From positions 1-10,242 of the forward strand of contig JAEZWE010000103.1 in NCBI GenBank assembly GCA_023420435.1: a stretch of DNA of 10,242 nucleotides, written 5' to 3'. The DNA is from Bacteroidota bacterium (GTDB lineage: Bacteria; Bacteroidota; Bacteroidia; Flavobacteriales; Weeksellaceae). Numbering within the stretch: position 1 is the first letter of the stretch; each line of letters begins with the position of its first letter. The notes beneath the pieces were generated by a model, which was not told the origin of the DNA, searched no databases, and saw only the letters and a list, made by a program, of their open reading frames with translations. A program made the position numbers and the translations under genes. This document shows positions 6,986 through 10,242 of this stretch, piece after piece.

Positions 6986-7026
6986 CACAAAAAAAACCTT
7001 ATAGGTTTCGGAAACCTGTAAGGTTT
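6986..7026 (-). terminator. Rho-independent terminator of topA; nested palindromic hairpin
   Basis: On the plus strand AAACCTTATAGGTTT (6994-7008) and AAACCTGTAAGGTTT (7012-7026) are inverted repeats with one G-U/mismatch position and a 3-nt loop (CGG). Reading the minus strand, the 15-bp stem runs directly into eight Ts (6996-6989), a classic terminator 70 nt after the topA stop. Each arm is itself a near-palindrome (AAACCT, 3 nt, AGGTTT), so the element can also fold as two smaller hairpins. Confidence 0.8.
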
Positions 7027-7095
7027 AATTTTCTCGAATACAATATTCTTTATAAGCGTTGTTTGAGTTTAAAGCTCTAATAATGCTTCTTAGAT

Positions 7096-9630
7096 TTATT
7101 TCTTTTTTGTAGTGCTTTTTTTCTTTACCGTTTTCTTTGCGGCTGGTTTTTTCTCTTTAAACGCATTACTGTCCTGCGCCGAAATCCACTTTTTCACCTC
7201 ATCCAAAGAAACGTTGGCTAAATCTTCGGAAGTATATTTTTCGTCTTTTTTATTTTTTGGAATTTTGAAATTGGCTTTTCCAAATTTGATAAAAGGTCCC
7301 CATCTTCCATTTTCAATGGAAATTTTTTCCTTTTCCCATTGTTGAATATAACGATTAGCTTCTTTTTCCAATTTTGCCGTAATCAGTTCATTAATATCAC
7401 TTTCTGAAAGGTTCTCGAAATCGTATTTTTTCGGAACATTAACGTAAATATTTTGATATTTTACGAAAGGACCAAAACGTCCGGTTCCTTTGGTAACAGG
7501 TTCTCCTTTGTAGGTTGCTACAGGTTTATCAGCTTCAATTTTATCTTTAATAACTTCTTCAGCCATTTCTTGATTTACAGAAAAAGGATCTGTTCCTCTT
7601 CCTAAAGAAATAAAAGTTTCGCCCCATTTTAGGTATGGACCGTATTTACCAACCCCAACAGAAACTGTTTTCCCATCAAAATCTTTTAAATCGAATGGAA
7701 TTTTGAATAATTCCATTGCTTCTTCAAAGGAAATCGTCGCAATATTTTGGTGCGGAAGAAGCGATGCGAAAGTTTTTTCTTCATCGTCATTGTCGCCAAT
7801 TTGGATCATAGCACCATAACGCCCCATTCTTGCGATGACTTTTTTTCCGGTTTTCGGATCGGTTCCCAATTCTCTTTCTCCTGTTGCACGATCTGCATTT
7901 TCTTCCACATCTTCAATTTTCGGATGGAAATCTTTATAGAAATCTCCTAAAACTTCTTTCCATTTTTCGGCTCCGTTCGCAATATCATCGAAATCCTGTT
8001 CTACTTTCGCTGTGAATCCATAATCTAAAATTTCAGCAAAATTATTGGTTAGGAATTCATTCACCACTTCGCCAATATCAGTGGGAACGAATTTATTTTT
8101 ATCACCACCAAATTTTTCGGTTAAAATTTCTTTTTTAATATCGGATTTGGAAAGTGACATTTTTACAATTTCCCTTTCCTGAGGCTCAATTTCTCTTTTA
8201 TCTACATATTCTCTATTCTGAATCGTCTGAATGGTGGGAGCATAAGTGGAAGGTCTTCCAATTCCTAATTCTTCCATTTTTTTTACCAAACCGGCTTCAG
8301 TATATCTTGTAGAAGGTTTGGTGAATTTTTCCGTTGCAATAATTTTTTTGAAATTCAAAATTTCACCAACTTTTACTTTTGGAAGCAGTTTTTCATTGTC
8401 TTCTGCGTCGTCATCTTCATTTTTTACAATTCCATAAGCTTTCAAAAAACCATCGAAAATGATAACTTCACCTTGCGCTTCAAAATTTTGTGGCAATTTT
8501 GGATCTCCAATTTCAATCGTCGTTTTTTCAATTTCGGCATTAGCCATTTGCGAAGCCAAAGTTCTTTTGTAAATGAGTTGATATAATTTGTTCAACTGCG
8601 CATCACCAACGGATTTTACAGAAAAATCGGTTGGACGAATCGCTTCGTGTGCTTCTTGCGCAGATGCAGATTTCGTCGTATAATTTCTCGGTTTTGAATA
8701 TTTTTCACCAAATTCTGAAATAATTTGTGATTTCGCTCCATTGATTGCTTCTTGCGATAAATTCACGGAGTCTGTTCTCATATAAGTGATGAATCCTTCT
8801 TCGTATAACCTTTGAGCAACTCTCATCGTAGAAGTTACGCCGTAACCCAATCTGTTCGAAGCTTCCTGTTGCAATGTAGAAGTTGTAAATGGCGCGGAAG
8901 CAGAACGCGTTCCTGGCTTTGTTTCAACATTTAGAACTTTAAAATCAGTATTTTTAGAAATTTCTAGAAATTTTTCAGCCTCTTTTTCGTTTTCAAAATC
9001 TCTTTTGGTTTTGGCAGAAATATCTTGTTTGGTTTCATTTACAAAAATACCTTCTATTTTGAACGAAGATTTTGGTTCAAATGCTCTAATCTCCAGTTCT
9101 CTTTCCACAATTAAACGCACTGCAACCGATTGAACTCTTCCTGCAGAAAGTCCGGTTTTTACTTTTTTCCACAAAACGGGTGACATTTCAAAACCAACAA
9201 TTCTGTCCAAAATACGGCGAGCTTGTTGTGCATTTACCAAATTTTGATCAATTTTTCTTGGATTTTCGATGGCTTTAAAAATCGCATTTTTCGTGATCTC
9301 GTGAAATACGATTCTTTTGGTATTGTCTTCTTTTAGTTTTAATTCTTGGGCTAAATGCCATGCAATGGCTTCTCCTTCACGGTCTTCATCGGAAGCCAAC
9401 CAAATCATTTCTGCTTTTTTTACAGCATCTTTCAGTTCCGCAACAATTTTCTTTTTGTCTGCAGAAACTTCGTAATCTGGTGTGAAAGTATTCAAGTTAA
9501 TCCCCATTCCTTTTTTGGGTAAATCGCGGATATGTCCGAAACTGGACTTCACCTCGAAATCGCTTCCTAAGTATTTTTGAATGGTTTTTGCTTTGGCCGG
9601 AGATTCGACAATAACTAAATTTTTTGGCAT
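7096..9630 (-). CDS. topA: DNA topoisomerase I (type IA)
   Basis: This 844-residue enzyme relaxes negatively supercoiled DNA through a transient 5'-phosphotyrosine link. The Toprim domain covers about 1-120: LVIVESPAKAKTI holds Glu9, and SDEDREGEAIAWH (80-92) holds the Mg-binding Asp81, Asp83 and Glu85. The active-site tyrosine is Tyr283 in GFITYMRTDS (279-288). GLSAGRVQSVAVRLI (160-174), AHEAIRP (327-333) and LGIGRPSTYAPTI (455-467) are other family blocks. The C-terminus has four repeats of the G-(R/K)-x-G type (about 601-612, 658-670, 715-726 and 774-784) instead of zinc ribbons, then a lysine-rich tail (825-844). No cysteine occurs anywhere. The start at 9630 is chosen over the frame opening at 9675 because MPKNLVIVES is the conserved N-terminus and the promoter lies inside the extension. 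AGGG touches the ATG too closely to be a normal ribosome site. Confidence 0.97.
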   Translation of the reverse strand: MPKNLVIVESPAKAKTIQKYLGSDFEVKSSFGHIRDLPKKGMGINLNTFTPDYEVSADKKKIVAELKDAVKKAEMIWLASDEDREGEAIAWHLAQELKLKEDNTKRIVFHEITKNAIFKAIENPRKIDQNLVNAQQARRILDRIVGFEMSPVLWKKVKTGLSAGRVQSVAVRLIVERELEIRAFEPKSSFKIEGIFVNETKQDISAKTKRDFENEKEAEKFLEISKNTDFKVLNVETKPGTRSASAPFTTSTLQQEASNRLGYGVTSTMRVAQRLYEEGFITYMRTDSVNLSQEAINGAKSQIISEFGEKYSKPRNYTTKSASAQEAHEAIRPTDFSVKSVGDAQLNKLYQLIYKRTLASQMANAEIEKTTIEIGDPKLPQNFEAQGEVIIFDGFLKAYGIVKNEDDDAEDNEKLLPKVKVGEILNFKKIIATEKFTKPSTRYTEAGLVKKMEELGIGRPSTYAPTIQTIQNREYVDKREIEPQEREIVKMSLSKSDIKKEILTEKFGGDKNKFVPTDIGEVVNEFLTNNFAEILDYGFTAKVEQDFDDIANGAEKWKEVLGDFYKDFHPKIEDVEENADRATGERELGTDPKTGKKVIARMGRYGAMIQIGDNDDEEKTFASLLPHQNIATISFEEAMELFKIPFDLKDFDGKTVSVGVGKYGPYLKWGETFISLGRGTDPFSVNQEMAEEVIKDKIEADKPVATYKGEPVTKGTGRFGPFVKYQNIYVNVPKKYDFENLSESDINELITAKLEKEANRYIQQWEKEKISIENGRWGPFIKFGKANFKIPKNKKDEKYTSEDLANVSLDEVKKWISAQDSNAFKEKKPAAKKTVKKKSTTKKK

Positions 9631-9646
9631 CCCTGATTTTTTTTTG

Positions 9647-9676
9647 CAAAAGTAGAATATTTTTATTTGGTGCAAA
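9647..9676 (-). promoter_or_regulatory. topA promoter
   Basis: On the minus strand TTTG (9676-9673), an 18-nt spacer and TACTTTTG (9654-9647) match both halves of the Bacteroidetes promoter consensus. The expected start is near 9640, leaving a leader of about 10 nt before the ATG at 9630. This position rules against translation from the upstream codons 9631-9675. Confidence 0.7.
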
Positions 9677-9731
9677 TTTTCTGTTAAATCTATTCCTTAT
9701 TATATAGATGTTTTTTATAAAATAAATCTTT

Positions 9732-9739
9732 TAATTTTG
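9732..9739 (+). promoter_or_regulatory. -7 box (TAATTTTG) of the DUF2062 gene
   Basis: TAATTTTG matches TAnnTTTG and ends 17 nt before the TTG start at 9757. The -33 region (about 9707-9712) has only a weak T-rich match. Together with the topA promoter it makes 9631-9756 a divergent promoter region. Confidence 0.4.
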
Positions 9740-9756
9740 CTAATAAATTCAAATTT

Positions 9757-10089
9757 TTGAAAAACTTCATCCAAAATTCTCTACAATCCCAAAAAATTTT
9801 CTTCAGATATTTTCGTAGAAAAGGTTGGAAAAGATTTTTAAAAGAGAATATTATACAAACCCAAGGAAGTAATAAAACAAAAGCCCTTTCTGTTGCTCTT
9901 GGAATTTTTGTAGGACTTTCGCCTTTTATTGGTTTTCATACGGTTATAGTAATTTTTTTAGCCACTGTTTTCAAATTAAACAAACTTATTTCTTATTTAT
10001 GTACTCATATTAGCTTTCCTCCTCTTATTCCTTTTATTATAATGATATCGATGTGGATTGGTGGATACTTTTTGAATAACCAATCCTGA
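9757..10089 (+). CDS. DUF2062 membrane protein, N-terminal part before a frameshift
   Basis: The frame from a TTG start gives 110 residues. Residues 1-35 are basic and amphipathic (YFRRKGWKRFLKE). The DUF2062 signature begins at about 43: ALSVALGIFVGLSPFIGFHT, then a hydrophobic run, LATVFKLNKLISY, and the Pro-containing segment SFPPLIPFIIMISMWIGG. Two or three membrane helices (about 43-58, 62-73 and 88-105) are expected. The biochemical function of DUF2062 is not known; the domain occurs alone or attached to glycosyltransferases. No in-frame ATG exists between the upstream TAA (9718-9720) and TTG 9757, so TTG is the best start. The frame stops at 10087-10089 after NNQS, in the middle of the domain, and coding-like sequence goes on in the next frame. 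Either the gene is broken or the sequence has a 1-base error. Confidence 0.7.
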   Translation: MKNFIQNSLQSQKIFFRYFRRKGWKRFLKENIIQTQGSNKTKALSVALGIFVGLSPFIGFHTVIVIFLATVFKLNKLISYLCTHISFPPLIPFIIMISMWIGGYFLNNQS

Positions 10090-10242
10090 TTTTCAAAAGC
10101 AAAATTTTTCTTTGGATTTAATTAAAAATCATGTTTTGCAATTTTTTATCGGAAGTATTATTTTGTCAATATTTTCAGGGATTTTCTTTGGCTCAATCAC
10201 ATTTATCATTTTAGAAAAAACAACCAACAATAAGATCCCAGT
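10079..10242 (+). pseudogene. Frameshifted continuation of the DUF2062 gene (partial, runs off the window)
   Basis: Reading from 10082 in the second frame gives an open stretch to the window end: NPDFQKQNFSLDLIKNH, then a membrane segment (VLQFFIGSIILSIFSG, IFFGSITFIIL) and EKTTNNKIP. This is what the missing C-terminal helix of a DUF2062 protein should look like. The first frame meets TGA at 10087 and this second frame has TGA at 10073-10075, so the shift must fall between 10076 and 10089. Removing one base, for example one C of AACC (10079-10082), joins the two parts smoothly as FLNNNPDFQ. The joined protein would be at least about 164 residues, closer to the usual family size. Confidence 0.7.

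Noticed and set aside
9631..9675. Upstream extension of topA by 15 residues
   Set aside because: The extension covers the topA promoter -7 box and precedes the conserved MPKNLVIVESPAKAK start.
10073..10089. Programmed frameshift site in the DUF2062 gene
   Set aside because: No heptameric slippery sequence, no rare-codon/stop pair at the crossing point and no downstream stem were seen; mutation or sequence error is simpler.

Overview
The window looks like chromosomal DNA of a low-GC Bacteroidota, most likely a flavobacterium of the Chryseobacterium/Weeksellaceae type. The evidence is the AT-rich sequence, A-rich leaders in place of Shine-Dalgarno sites, promoter boxes of the Bacteroidetes type TAnnTTTG, and the flavobacterial gene order DUF6089 - uppS - bamA - skp - skp. 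The species assignment is inference, since there is no rRNA or unique marker.

Layout. Seven genes are on the minus strand and one is on the plus strand. From right to left on the minus strand: topA (9630-7096) ends in a strong hairpin/U-tract terminator (6986-7026). A ureohydrolase-fold gene (6951-5872) follows, with its metal ligands apparently lost. A 173-bp AT-rich spacer then carries a good promoter (5740-5769). This promoter starts an envelope-biogenesis operon: DUF6089 outer-membrane protein (5698-4802), uppS (4800-4054), bamA (4026-1492) and two Skp/OmpH-like chaperones (1487-954 and 890-390). The operon closes with a rho-independent terminator (335-370). Beyond it lies the 5' part of a hot-dog thioesterase (330-1), which runs off the left edge. 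To the right of topA, and divergent from it across a 126-bp promoter region, a DUF2062 membrane protein gene (from 9757) is broken by a +1 frameshift near 10076-10089. Its second part runs off the right edge.

How the genes fit together. UppS makes the C55 lipid carrier for peptidoglycan and surface polysaccharides. The Skp proteins are periplasmic chaperones that carry unfolded outer-membrane proteins to BamA, which inserts them. DUF6089 is itself a predicted outer-membrane barrel and so a plausible BamA client or partner. TopA relaxes negative supercoils and is unrelated in function.

I found no CRISPR array, tRNA, rRNA, insertion sequence, phage gene or defence cassette. The window is mainly core genome. 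The points worth a second look are the frameshifted DUF2062 gene, the ureohydrolase pseudoenzyme, the nested palindromic hairpin after topA, and the compact terminator/promoter overlaps.
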